NCBI GenBank assembly: GCA_963965975.1
Contig: OZ014419.1
Coordinates: forward strand, 7,148,150-7,212,149
Direction of reading: 5' to 3'
Origin: Xestospongia bergquistia
Lineage: Eukaryota > Porifera > Demospongiae > Haplosclerida > Petrosiidae
DNA length: 64,000 nucleotides
A program made the position numbers and the translations under genes. Numbering within the stretch: the first letter of the stretch is position 1; the number at the start of each line of letters is the position of its first letter. Under the pieces are notes generated by a model that was not told the origin of the DNA, did no database searches, and saw nothing but the letters and a program-made list of their open reading frames with translations. Shown here piece by piece: positions 1 through 14,832 of this stretch.

Positions 1-3000
1 GATCTATAGGTGTTTATTATGGATCCTCTAACATTTCAAGGGGCAGAGTTTTTACAGTACATTTCATTATTTTTGAGTCATGCAACACCTTTCAGGTATT
101 CATTAATTATTAATTACAGGATCATCCTCTTACTAGATTAGGTACACTATTGGTTTCAAGTGGATGTGGTTTAAATGAGGAGAAGACAGAGACTGAACTC
201 AGTCAACAATTTATAGCTATATTTAATTATCTAGTAGACAAGTATTCTCCACGTGCTGCATTAACATGGTCTTCATCAGTAAGTAATAATTATAGGGGCC
301 TCTCCCCTCATTAGATGCAATATTAGATGCTAGAAGATATGAGTGATCCATTAAATATAAGCTGGACTACACTCATTGATAGTCTTAATACTGAATTTAG
401 TTTGAGCTCTTCTGATGTTAACAACATTATTAAGTCTGATTCCAAATATTCAATGGCAGTTGAGGTAAACCCTGTAATTGTTGTAATTAATTACTTCAAT
501 TCTGGTCATCAGAGTGCTTGCGAGTTCTATCTATCCCGAGGTTTTTCGAATCTACCTCAAGTACTAGTCAATGGAGTACAATTGGAAATTGAAGAAAATG
601 TAAGTAGATGACTGGATGGACTAAATAGATCAATGTAATGTTATAATTTGATATGCTAGGACTTAGAAAATGCTATAGTCACTGAAGTTCAACGTCAAAC
701 ATCTGAAATACAACAACAAGTATTTATGGTTAGTCCCTGTTAAGCCACATTCCTCATTACCACATTATGCTACAGAGACGTATTACAGATCATACTAATT
801 TTTATGAGTATTTTATGAAAAAGTCTAATGTCTTGGAGCGACTCAATAAATACGTCATCAATTTGGAGAGTAAAAAGATTGATTTGAGTGGGATGTGGTC
901 TGGGGTGGGTCTATCTGTAGAACTTCTCACAGACCAACACCTTGCAGCTGCTGTTACTAATGAAATGACATATTTGTTTGCTCCTGAAGGTAATTAATGA
1001 GCCACACCCACTTCAATTTTATAGCTCTTAATAGGAGAATTTGTAACAAAAGCTCTTACTTTGTGGGTAATTGCTGATTTGACCACACCCTCTGGTCGGC
1101 AGCTAGCACGAAATACATTAGAATTCACAGTAAGAAATAATTGTAGTTATAAATTAGTTATAAATTATTTTAATATTTTAATTATAGCTATCAAAAGAGT
1201 CGGTTCGTGTTGGCTTTCTCTCTAATCCACCCTCATCTTATATCTCTATAATAACATCAGCTATTATTCAATCTCAGAAATTAAAAGTTGCCATTGAAGT
1301 TATTAAAAAACTCTTACAAGAGGACACTAATGAATGGGTGGAGTTAGTTGATGTGGTTAAGAAGACTGAGGTATCTATTAATGCATTTGAATTATTAATA
1401 ATTTGTTCTTACAGAAAATCAATATAGTAGCTTTTGAATCAAAGATAAATGAATTATTATCAAAGTCTTATAGTTATCAGAAAGAATTTATTAAGAAAGT
1501 CCTACAATTAGAACCAGGACAACAGGCTATTCTAAGCAATGGACGAGTAAGACCACACCCCCTTTGTATTGATTGCCACAACAACCTTTTTAGCTTATTG
1601 GACCTTTTCTGGAATCAGACAAGTTTGTGTTACCTGATTTTGGTGTCCTCTTACAGTTTGAGATGAGTTCTCATGCTAAAGCTGTTCTTGAAGAAATTGA
1701 AGGTCTTGAATTGATCTTCTCAGATCCTGATGATGACACTGCTGATTATCGTAGTAATCTTGTCATGAAAATATCTTCTCTGCTGCGGAGTGAAAGGAAA
1801 TCAAGAAGAATAGTATTACCTACTTTTCAGCATAAGCACAGGTCTGTCTGTCTGCTTTATATATATATCTCTGTCTGTTTGTTTTTCTGTCTGTTTGTTT
1901 GTTTTTCTTTGTTTGTTTGTTTTTCTGTTTGTTTGTTTATTTTTCTGTCTGTTTGTTTGTTTTTCTTTGTTTGTTTGTTTGTTTTTCTGTTTGTTTTTGT
2001 TTGTTTTCCTGTCTGTCCTTTTATTGTTTCATTTTCTATTAGTGTTCTTTTTATTCCTCCATTGTCTAACTTATCTGGTCCTATTGTTGAGTTCATGGTT
2101 GTACTTAATCCTCTCTCACATGCTGCTCAGCGTCTTATTCCACTCCTCAGTACATTGATACACACTCTACCTGTCAATTTAACTGTTGTCATGAATCCTT
2201 CCCCAAAATTATCAGAGATGCCAATAAAAGAGTAAATAATCTATCCATGAAACTAAATGTGTATCCATTTAAACATGTCTATGCATCTATAACATAATAC
2301 ATGTATCCATTTTATGTGTCTGTTACATGTCTTCTCTATCCATTAGTTTTTATCGTAGTGTCCTAAATCCAAGTCTAAGCTTCCATGACAACGGGTCTCT
2401 GGCATCTAGTGCTTCTTCAGCAATTTTTACATCACTCCCCCTCTCTCCTTTATTGACATTGAACATGGATGTTCCTCACTCCTGGATGGTCCAGTCAATC
2501 TATTCACCATATGACTTGGATAATATTCATTTAGCATCTGTTGAGAGAGAAGTCTATGCAGAATTTGAACTGGAATACATACATGTTGAAGGTAAATATG
2601 CATCCAATAATTTGTCTATTCATCCATTTTTTAGGTCAATGTTTTGATGGACGCACTAATGCGCCAACTCCTGGACTTCAGTTTGTAATGGGAACGGATA
2701 GACAACCTGATATTTATGATACTATTGTTATGGCAAATCTAGTCAGTCCCCTATAATAATTTATTAATTATTTAATTGACATTCCTTCATAGGGATACTT
2801 TCAATTAAAGGGTCGTCCTGGAGCCTGGAAAATCCGCCTACGAGAGGGTAAATCAGCTGATATTTATCATGTGACAAGGTTATCAGTATAATTAGTGGGT
2901 GGAGTTAGTAATAATTGGGTTTAATTAATTATTATAGTTATTATCAAACTGGCGATCATGAAGTATCGTCTGCTAACATCTCGACAATACCAGTTGCTGT

Positions 3001-4517
3001 AACCAGTTTTACAGGTACAGCTCTTGTCGTGGAGGTTGAAAAGAAACCTGGTATGGAAAAGGTGAGCCTCTTACAAGATGAGGATCGTACCCCTACTGTT
3101 CAAGATGATAATAAGGTTACTCCTGATGGAATATTGGACTCAATAACAAAGTACTTAATTATTGGGTGTGGCTTAACATACATCTTTGTTTCAGATTATT
3201 TAGTGACTCTTCTAAAGATGAAAAAGATAAAAAGAATGAAGTCGGTCAAAATGAAACTATTAACATCTTCTCAATTGCTTCTGGACATTTATACGAGAGA
3301 CTTCAAAGGTACAGAATGACCACACCTCTTCTTAATTAATATTGTAATACATACAGGATAATGATGTTAAGTGTTATGAAGCATACAAAAAATCCTGTCA
3401 AATTTTGGTTCCTAAAGAACTTCATCTCTCATAATTTTATGGTACATAGGATTGTAATTTATTATATAAACTGGTTCTATTTCTAGAACTTCATTCCCAA
3501 ACTGGCAGAAAAGTATGGGTTTCAGTATGAGCTAGTTCAATATAAATGGCCTCGTTGGTTACATGCACAAACGGAAAAACAACGTATTATATGGGGGTGT
3601 GTTTAACCACACCCATTAGCTAATTAATTATAATAATTTGTTCTGCAGGTACAAGATTTTATTCTTAGATGTGTTATTTCCTCTGAACATCAAAAAAATC
3701 ATTTTTGTTGATGCTGATCAAGTAAGTATCATGTCGTAATGATGTGTGGGCGGTGACCTCTCTTGTAGATTGTACGTGCTGATATGAAAGAACTATTAGA
3801 GGTCCCATTGGATGGAGCTCCATATGGTTACACCCCTTTTTGTGATAGTAGAACTGAAATGGAAGGATTTAGGTATTAATACTTGAGACATACATCTTAG
3901 GGCAGGAATGTCTTTAATACACAGTGTTATATCAGTAGAACTTAAGTGTTCCTTTATAAGGTGTTTTACTAATACTTTATTTAACGTAACAGGTTTTGGA
4001 AGAAAGGTTATTGGAAGAGCCATTTGGGCAAAAGACATTACCATATTAGTGCTCTTTATGTCGTTGATCTTCAAAGATTTAGACTGTTAGCTGCTGGAGA
4101 TCGATTGAGAGGACAATACCAAATGTTATCACAAGATCCAAACAGGTATTAGTTACCATGGCAACCATAGCTATATATCAATTATGTAGTTTATCAAATC
4201 TTGATCAAGACCTTCCAAATAATATGATTCATAATGTACCAATAAAGAGTTTACCACAGGATTGGCTTTGGTGTGAGACGTGGTGTTCTGACGAGTCCAA
4301 ATCCCGAGCTAAGACTATAGATCTGGTAAGTAATATCCACCATTACTATTAATATAACACATTGTAGTGTAATAATCCTTTAACTAAAGAATCCAAGTTA
4401 ACTAGTGCTGTACGTATTGTGAAAGAATGGAAAGATTATGACAATGAAATAAAACAGTTACAAGAGGAAACAGAGGATAACAAGGGACACGCCCATTTAC
4501 CTCATCAGGAACTCTAA
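1..4517 (+). CDS. UGGT: UDP-glucose:glycoprotein glucosyltransferase (3' part of gene)
   Basis: UGGT is an ER-lumen enzyme that adds glucose to N-glycans of misfolded glycoproteins so that they re-enter the calnexin cycle. The 5' end lies outside the window. About 20 exons separated by 40-60 bp introns can be joined. The first part holds thioredoxin-like and beta-rich regions (for example [17 protein letters not shown] near 785-830). The last part is the family-24 glucosyltransferase domain, with the metal-binding DxD in FVDADQIVRADM (about 3705-3790), the segment [26 protein letters not shown], and [23 protein letters not shown] (about 4220-4285). The protein ends in HQEL, a KDEL-like ER retrieval signal, which fits lumenal residence. 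A TTTG-rich low-complexity intron interrupts it at about 1845-2040. Family identification is firm; whether it equals UGGT1 or UGGT2 cannot be said. Confidence 0.95.
1846..2040. repeat. TTTG/TCTG-rich low-complexity intron
   Basis: An intron of the UGGT gene made almost entirely of TTTGTTTG and TCTG units. Long open frames on both strands here are composition artefacts. Confidence 0.85.
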
Positions 4518-4625
4518 TTTTTGTATGATATTTATTGGCAATTTATCTGCAATATTGTTAGGAGTATTATATAATGACATAACAATTGTCCTAGAATTAA
4601 ACATTAACTATTCTGATCATACTAG

Positions 4626-4898
4626 TTAGTCCAAATCATTGTCATTAAAGAGATCATCAAAATCTATCAAAAGTAAATGATGTAATTAGACATAATTACT
4701 AGGGTCTCTCACCATCAAAGAAGTTAGTATGTACAGTTCTTTCTGACTGACCTACTACTTCACCAGATAACACAGAGCCACCCTACACAGACACACAATA
4801 CCTTTCATCTTCAAATCTACTCTCACCTCCTCAAATTCCATGACCCAATTTTCAGGAATTGATTCATCACCATAACTTACATTACCTTGAGTTGACAT
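4626..4898 (-). CDS. COPS9: COP9 signalosome subunit 9 (CSNAP/COPS9)
   Basis: This is a tiny three-exon gene with exons too short to appear as long open frames. Read on the minus strand it starts MSTQGNVSYGDESIPENW, has introns of about 45 bp with GTGAG..TAG ends, and finishes in a very acidic tail, HTNFFDDFDDLFNDNDLD. COPS9 of other animals is about 57 residues long and ends in an almost identical aromatic/acidic motif (…DFFxDFxDLFxDDD), which docks the subunit into the COP9 signalosome, the complex that removes NEDD8 from cullins. Predicted length here is about 60 residues. It lies head to head with the thymidylate kinase gene about 120 bp away, implying a shared promoter. The call rests on the C-terminal motif and overall length. 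Confidence 0.88.
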
Positions 4899-5017
4899 TT
4901 TTTTAACGAAAGCCACACCCACTAATAAGAAGGTTCGTCTCTATAATATGTGCATACTACAGAGAGAACAACAGCTCTTACTGCTATTACTACTAAATGG
5001 TGACCTCTTTTCTTAGA
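4899..5017. promoter_or_regulatory. Divergent promoter between COPS9 and DTYMK
   Basis: About 120 bp separates two divergent start codons, so both promoters must lie in or across this interval. It contains a GCCACACCCA motif near 4910. No TATA box is evident. Function is inferred from geometry only. Confidence 0.5.
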
Positions 5018-5840
5018 ATGATGGCTACAGCTGGTACTACAAATAGTAGAAGAGGTATACTCATTGTCTTAGAGGGGTGTGACCGTACTGGTAAAAGTAC
5101 ACAAAGTCAGAAACTTGTTAGCAGTTTGCATTCAAAAAATATACCAGTTCAAGAAATGCATTTCCCTGGTTAGTGTATACAGTAATATACTATATCATAT
5201 GCCTTATTAGATCGTAGTACGTCTATTGGACAACAGATTGATAAATACTTGACTAACAAAACAGACATGGATGATCGAAGTATTCATTTACTTTTTTCCG
5301 CCAATCGCTGGGAATTAGAGTAAGTTGTCAAGATATATGGTATATTATTATTATAACATTAGGTCTAAAATTAGAACTACTTTATTGTCTGGTACAACAT
5401 TAGTAGTAGATCGCTATGCATATTCAGGAGTTGCTTTCACAGCTGCCAAACAGGTAAGGATTTCTAAATTATTAGGAATATTTTTATGATTTAATAGGTA
5501 GCACCTCTTGAATGGTGCAAAGGACCAGATCAAGGACTACCTCAACCTGATATTGTGTTCTATCTCCACCTTTCACCAGAAGAGGCACAAAAGAGGGCAG
5601 ATTATGGAAATGAGAGGTACGAAAAAGCATCCTTTCAAGAGGTAAGACATTGTAGTAAATATTCTATAATCCTCTTTCAAACAGAGAGTGGCTACAATAT
5701 ATAAAGATTTAGAAGATAACAATTGGTGTATTATAGATGCCTCTCAAACAGTTGATAGTATTCATGAACAAATTTTAACCAAAACACTTGAAAAACTTCA
5801 AGCCAACCAAGACTCCCTTATCAAAAAATTATGGATGTAA
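5018..5840 (+). CDS. DTYMK: Thymidylate (dTMP) kinase
   Basis: This enzyme phosphorylates dTMP to dTDP for DNA synthesis. Six exons joined over introns of about 45 bp give roughly 215 residues, the usual length for eukaryotic dTMP kinase. The P-loop is [11 protein letters not shown] near residue 18. The substrate-binding DRY motif appears as [17 protein letters not shown], followed by [18 protein letters not shown] and the lid-proximal [15 protein letters not shown]. The start is the first ATG of an ATGATG pair directly downstream of the short promoter shared with COPS9. Reading frames and splice phases join cleanly, so an active enzyme is expected. Confidence 0.95.
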
Positions 5841-5890
5841 CTCAATCTTTATTCAATTATGAAAACTCTGTCATGTGATATTCATGTGAT

Positions 5891-6692
5891 CTAAGACTCA
5901 TCAAAAGAGTAATCCTCATAAGTTGCATTAAGAAGTTTGACCAGAAACCGCGGCAACATATAGTCTGGAAAATAAAAGGGTTCGGCTAAATCATTATCAG
6001 ATGGTAAAGCCAGTGCTGCAGATGTTGGTTTGTATGTGTATTCCCATGTCTGAGAATCTAATTCCAAGTCAAACTCGTGTCCTAAAGGAAAAGTACACTT
6101 AATCCAATTAATAGGCAGGGGCTTACCCATTAGCTGTCCATCATCTAGTGTACAATGATATACAGTGGTTGAGTCATCAGATAATACATGTACATTCAAA
6201 CATGTTAGAGACTCCAGGAAATCACATTTAGGATCTATTTTTGATGGTGGATTGACCTGTGATGACTGCAAACAAATCAGTTGATGTTAGTAATGAAATA
6301 CATACTTTTCTTTTTAAATTTCGTCTTTTTACTGATGCTGCGATACTCGATTGCCCTTCATCATAAGTGTTACTTGATGCTATGCTTGTTGCCTCACTGT
6401 CTTCTGATTGCTGTTTAGTATAGGTCAGCTTCTCCTTTGATTTCTCTTTTAACTGTTCTTTAAGTTTCTCGACACAAGCTTGACTTCTTTGTAATTGTGA
6501 CCTGAGTTCTTTAATACACTCTTCACTTGCTACACAATAGAGGGTCGTTAATGATTGTATTGTTCTTTAGAATTCACCTTTTAAATTAAGTTCAACATCT
6601 TTTTGTGTTTTTATCGAGGACTCCTCTAACTCCTTTAGTGTTTTGTGTAAAAGTGTCTCGTACTTCTCTCGCCACGAATTTTCCTCTGCCAT
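5891..6692 (-). CDS. Coiled-coil protein with C-terminal globular domain, unrecognised
   Basis: Three exons encode about 235 residues. The first two exons are charged and heptad-like (MAEENSWREKYETLLHKTL, then SEECIKELRSQLQRSQ and KLKEQLKEKSKEKL), predicting a long coiled coil. A basic stretch, VKRRNLKRK, leads into a globular domain of about 125 residues beginning SSQVNPPSKIDPKCDFLESL and containing DLELDSQTWEYTYKP. The layout, an N-terminal coiled coil followed by a compact C-terminal fold, recalls kinetochore proteins of the Csm1/Pcs1/Spc24 kind, but I see no diagnostic motif and assign no function. The start is the ATG about 70 bp from the divergent TRAF-like gene. An upstream in-frame ATG is possible but would extend into that gene's promoter. 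Confidence 0.7.
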
Positions 6693-6760
6693 TTTTGAAT
6701 TTTTTCGTAAAATAATAAATAGGTGGAGACTAAAGCCGTGTTTAGCCACGCCCATTTGAA

Positions 6761-7984
6761 ATGGCTAACGTGCCATCTTTAGAAGATGAAGATACATTTG
6801 TGACAGAGCCACCAGACGATTTACATTGTCCAATATGTCTCCACGTGTTAGATAATCCGTTTCAAACTTCATGTGGTCATAGGTTTTGTCTGGAATGTAT
6901 AGAGGCTGTCAAAAAGACATCCAATCCTATTTGTCCCATTGATCGCATGTCTGTAGAGGGTGGAGTCTTCCAAGATAATGCTGCTAAAATGCAAATTAGG
7001 CGACTTAAAATTTACTGTCCTTATCACAAAAAAGGGTGTAAATGGACCGGAGATTTAGCTGATAAAACAAGTCATTTGCGAAGCTGCCTTTACTCTACAC
7101 GTACATGTGCACTATGTGATGAGGTTATGTTGGCCTCTAAAGTGGAGGCTCATCAAAAAGTGTGTCAAAGACGTAGTATTAACTGTAATTATTGCAATGA
7201 AACTATGCCTTTTGATGAGTTAGATGAACATACTAAGAAGTGTCCATATGTACTTGTCAAATGTCCTAATGAGTGTCAAGACCAGCTTATTCTTAGGCAC
7301 ATGGTACTTGCTCATCTTGATAAAGAGTGCCCTCGGCAACCTATTCAATGTAGTTTGGCATCTTTTGGATGTTCTGAGAAGGTTCCTCGAGCTGAAATGA
7401 ATAATCATTTAAAAGTCTGTGCAATTGAACGCATGTCCAATTTAGCATCAGTAGTTTTAAAACAATCTCAAGAGATAGATGAATTAAAGAAGACAATAAT
7501 ATCACAGCAGACAACTTTGAAAAATCTTGAATTGCATTGCTATCCAGCACACCCTCAGTTTACATGGAGAATAGATCAGATAAGAGAAAAAATTGAAGCG
7601 GCTAAGTTATCACCTTTATATAGTCCTGGATTCTTTACTGGTGAGGGAGGATACAAGTTAGGTCTTTGTATCTTTCCAGCTGGTGACAATAATCAAGACT
7701 GTCTTTCACTTTATTTTTCATTAATGAAAGGTCCTTTTGATGAAATATTACCATGGCCTTTTCAAAAAAGAGTGGGTCTGTTTTTAATCAATTGTTGTGG
7801 AGGTCCAAATATACTGAAAGAAATTATACCTGATCCTCGTCTACATTATTTTAGGAGGCCAACTGAACCTCGTAATGTTGGCTATGGTTACCCAAAATTT
7901 ATTCCCACATCCAAACTATTGAGCAAAGATTCAGAATTTGTAGCTAATGGTGCCATTTTCATACGTGTGGTAGTTCTAAATTAA
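6761..7984 (+). CDS. TRAF-type RING finger / MATH domain E3 ligase
   Basis: An intronless gene of 407 residues. The RING finger spans about residues 24-63 (CPICLHVLDNPFQTSCGHRF … CPIDR). A series of TRAF-type zinc fingers follows at about 86-215 (repeated C-x2-C … H-x3-C patterns such as CNYCNETMPFDELDEHTKKC), then a short coiled coil (QSQEIDELKKTIISQQ) and a C-terminal TRAF/MATH domain from FTWRIDQIREKI to the end. This is the architecture of TRAF1-6-type adaptors, which ubiquitinate and scaffold signalling below TNF, Toll/IL-1 or IL-17 receptors. The lack of introns among intron-rich neighbours suggests origin by retroposition, as in many expanded sponge TRAF families. Which vertebrate TRAF it matches cannot be decided by eye. 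Confidence 0.93.
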   Translation: MANVPSLEDEDTFVTEPPDDLHCPICLHVLDNPFQTSCGHRFCLECIEAVKKTSNPICPIDRMSVEGGVFQDNAAKMQIRRLKIYCPYHKKGCKWTGDLADKTSHLRSCLYSTRTCALCDEVMLASKVEAHQKVCQRRSINCNYCNETMPFDELDEHTKKCPYVLVKCPNECQDQLILRHMVLAHLDKECPRQPIQCSLASFGCSEKVPRAEMNNHLKVCAIERMSNLASVVLKQSQEIDELKKTIISQQTTLKNLELHCYPAHPQFTWRIDQIREKIEAAKLSPLYSPGFFTGEGGYKLGLCIFPAGDNNQDCLSLYFSLMKGPFDEILPWPFQKRVGLFLINCCGGPNILKEIIPDPRLHYFRRPTEPRNVGYGYPKFIPTSKLLSKDSEFVANGAIFIRVVVLN

Positions 7985-8271
7985 TAGTTACATCCTATTG
8001 TTATTTCAAATCAACTTCCATTGATACTAAAAAATGCAATTGATAGAAACAAACATAATTGTTATGAATAACAAGTGTATTGTTACTATTAATAGTAATT
8101 GTTCATTGCTTATAATAACATGTTACTATAAATAATAAGATTGTTCATTTGTTCTAATTACAATGATTTTACTCATTGTAGCATTTTATAGTTTGTTTTA
8201 AAAACATCTAAAACTCATAACAACAACAATAGCTGAAAAGATAAGGATCAAATGTTACGGATGATACTAAT

Positions 8272-10935
8272 TTATTTGGGTGTGGCTAAAGCTTCTCTCT
8301 CTTTTCGTTTCCTTTCCCTTTCTGCTCGTCTGAGAGCTGCTCTCTCTTCATATGATAAATTTGCATCAAGTGAGGGCTTCTCTAAATCTAAACAATTTGA
8401 TAAATAGGTATACACATGTAATACATATATATACCAATTTCTGGTGTCTTTTTGCTTCTTTCCTCTTTCCAAGAGGAACTTACAACTGGTTTATCAGTTG
8501 GTTTCTCTTCTTGTTGTTGTTTTGAATAGTGCTCTCGCAAACGCTCGCTATCTTTCTCTCTCCAAGTCAATGGTTCTTCTTGGCCAACATCAACATTGTC
8601 TTCATTCACACTGATCCCTAACTTTTCCATCAATAGAGTCAAGTTTCGAAAAGTTGATGCCGGTTCTTCTTCCATTCCTGGCATGTGAACTACTCGAGCC
8701 TAGATTAGATCATGTGATAATCACATGACTCATTGATTAGAATACCTTGATTAAATCAAGTAAAAATTTATCAATGGTTGTTGGATCTCCTTCAGCTAAT
8801 TTTACTTCCATTCCTTCAGTAATGGAACAGCCAATAGCTCTAGCAGACTCAACAACTAACGTCATATTCTCCTCAATGGCTTCCTCCTTTTCGTATGAGC
8901 TGGCACTTGGGGGTGGGGTTTTAGTAAGAGCTCGAAGATCTACAGTCCCTCGGACAGATTTATTGATCAATTTGCTATAATAAAGTAGTAATAATATGAA
9001 TAATTTCTTACTAATCACCATAAATTAGAGGGTCTCTTGCACATTTGATAAAGGGCGTGACCAGATGAGATAGGTGGGCGGGGTTGAAGTGCAGCATTGA
9101 CATATGCAAGTAATATCTGTAGATCTATAAAACAGTACAATATCTAGTTCATTTAATAGTATCACTTACCACTTCCTTTACTAGTAGTGACAGTGGAAGT
9201 AGTAGAGGATGGAGTGGAAGGTTTATTACGATTACTTAATCTCTGATAATCAGCTAAGGTCTTTGGTGCTCCGCCTTGATTAGTGGGTGTGGCAGATGAT
9301 CTAGCTGGTTGTTGGCTAGATTGATTAATGGACTCACTAGACTGGCGTGTCTGAAAGAAAGAAGTACACATAGGATAGTTTTGAGCGTACATCTTGACTA
9401 TAAAAACAAAGAATTACCAGTTCATTATGTCTTTTATACTTGTCAATGTAATTAGAATTTAATTAAACATTATTAGTAAAATAACCACAGGAATGTGGCA
9501 AAGATATTAGATGTATGATTTTATGACCAAATAAGGTCATTATACTAACTAATGGTACACTCATTATCTTGTGTGTCCAGCTGTTACTATAATGAAGTTA
9601 TGTTGATATTACACATGTAATGTGTGAATAATACACTATATGGACATATGTATACATTATGGATGAGTAACAATATACTAATGGACATATATTCACATTA
9701 TGGATGGATAATAATAGGTTAATGGACAGATAGTTTACCTTCAATTTAACTCCAAAGTCCTGAGTAGCTCTAGTCGAAGAAGCCTTGTTTTCTCCTTCAT
9801 TAGATGCTGTCTTTCGAAGTTTGAAATTTTGGAATTCTGTTTTATTGTTATCATCAGAAGTAGGTTTAGCAACTGGAGGTTTACGACCAGCATTTCGTAA
9901 CTGTACACCAAATGGAGCCGAGCCATCTGTTTCATCTTGACTAAGAATTGTCCTAGTGGGTGTGGTCTAAAGTGACACGTATTCCATGCAACAATTACAT
10001 AAAAGCATATTATTGTACTTTAACAGTTTCTTCAGCTTCTTTTTCTAATTCCTTGGCTTTTGTCTTGTCCACAAGTACCCATTCCTCTTTAGATGTTTCC
10101 TATGATGTAATATGATGTCATATAATATCATGTGATGTCATTATCTTACTGGTTCTTGAGGAATATTCTCATCAACAGGACTAGGAGGTGGACTATATGG
10201 CTCCTCTTCATTTTCTTTTGTGTCTTCCTTTACATTCACTTCATTCATCTCTTCTTTGTCTCTCATATCTTCCTCCTTCACATCTGTCACTTCAATCTCC
10301 TCTTCCACATTTTCCTCCTTCACACCTGTCACTTTAATCTCCTCTTCCACATTTTCCTCCTTCACATCTGTCACTTTAATCTCCTCTTCCACATTTTCCT
10401 CCTTCACATCTGTCACTTCAATCTCCTCATCTTTCATATCTTCCTCCTTTACCTCTCTCACATTCTCCTTCACATCTCTCACAGTTTCCTTCTTGTTATC
10501 AATGGGAGGGGTAGGAGTTCGTATTGATGTCACCGGCTGGACATGAGGCGGGGGAGTAGTTATTGGTGACTTACTTGTTAATGGTTGAGGTGACTTTGTA
10601 CCAGTAGATGGTACAAAATGTTGTTGAATTACTTTAGTTTCCTTGGGACGTCCAGCAAATCTATAGATACACTCACATCAGATGGACTTTAATAAATGCT
10701 CATTACCTGTTGTATTGTGAGGTACCTCGTTTTGAAGCTCCACCCACTGGAAACCCTTTGCTCTTTTTCAGTTCTCTAAGAGCTTTACGAATAGCAGCTC
10801 TTTCATCATAACTAGTGGCATCAGATAACTAAACAAAATGATACAATAATATTTATTTATTTATTACAACAAATACAAATAAATTACTCGTGATTCTAAA
10901 GCAGCTTGATCTAATCCTTCCAGATCAGCCATCAT
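8272..10935 (-). CDS. Smoothelin-motif protein with one CH domain
   Basis: A multi-exon gene. The N-terminus, MADLEGLDQAALESRLSDAT followed by SYDERAAIRKALRELKK, matches the short helical motif of smoothelins, and a second copy closes the protein (SYEERAALRRAERERKRKE). Between them lie Pro/Ser-rich linkers, an acidic tandem-repeat block (about 10270-10440) and a calponin-homology domain (ILLAYVNAALQ … CKLINKSVRGTVDLRAL … ARAIGCSITEGM, about 8750-9120) whose KLINKSV..T.D.RAL segment resembles fimbrin/plastin CH domains. CH domains bind actin or signalling partners, so a cytoskeletal role is inferred. The start is an ATGATG pair; the reading frame is closed upstream. Vertebrate smoothelins also carry a single C-terminal CH domain, but here a motif follows it. 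Confidence 0.75.
10270..10440 (-). repeat. Coding 42-bp tandem repeat (about four copies)
   Basis: In the smoothelin-motif gene a 14-residue unit, VTDVKEENVEEEIK, occurs about four times with one or two substitutions per copy (VTGVKEENVEEEIE, VTDVKEEDMRDKEE). The nucleotide units are nearly identical, which points to recent slippage. The plus-strand open frame through it is an artefact. Confidence 0.9.
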
Positions 10936-11064
10936 TGACACTTGAACAAGCTCTTCTTTTGTGAAAAGAACCACAGACAACGCCTACTATTCTACTCCCA
11001 CGCATTCTTTCAATACTAATAATAACAATAAACACAATATTGTAATGATTAAAATTAGAGGATA

Positions 11065-14707
<3,643 letters not shown>

Positions 14708-14832
14708 CTTCACCACGTGATCAAACGTGTTACTACCAGAAATACATCTAATAATTCCCAACAATCAAAAATTAATTATTTCTTTTAAAATGCAGTACCT
14801 TCATCAGGTGGCCACACCTACAATAACTCAAG
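14708..14832. promoter_or_regulatory. Divergent promoter between ARM-Tudor gene and NALCN
   Basis: Only 125 bp separates the two start codons, which face away from each other. It contains ATCACGTGG-like and GGCCACACC motifs. Promoter activity is inferred from the geometry. Confidence 0.45.

Noticed and set aside
1857..2158. Long frames on both strands (KTNKQ- or FVCLF-rich)
   Set aside because: A TTTG-repeat intron of UGGT; clean donor and acceptor sites flank it and the coding frame resumes afterwards.
10132..10546. Plus-strand open frames rich in Ser/Phe/Leu
   Set aside because: They are shadows of the minus-strand acidic repeat block of the smoothelin-motif gene, which has splice-consistent coding context.
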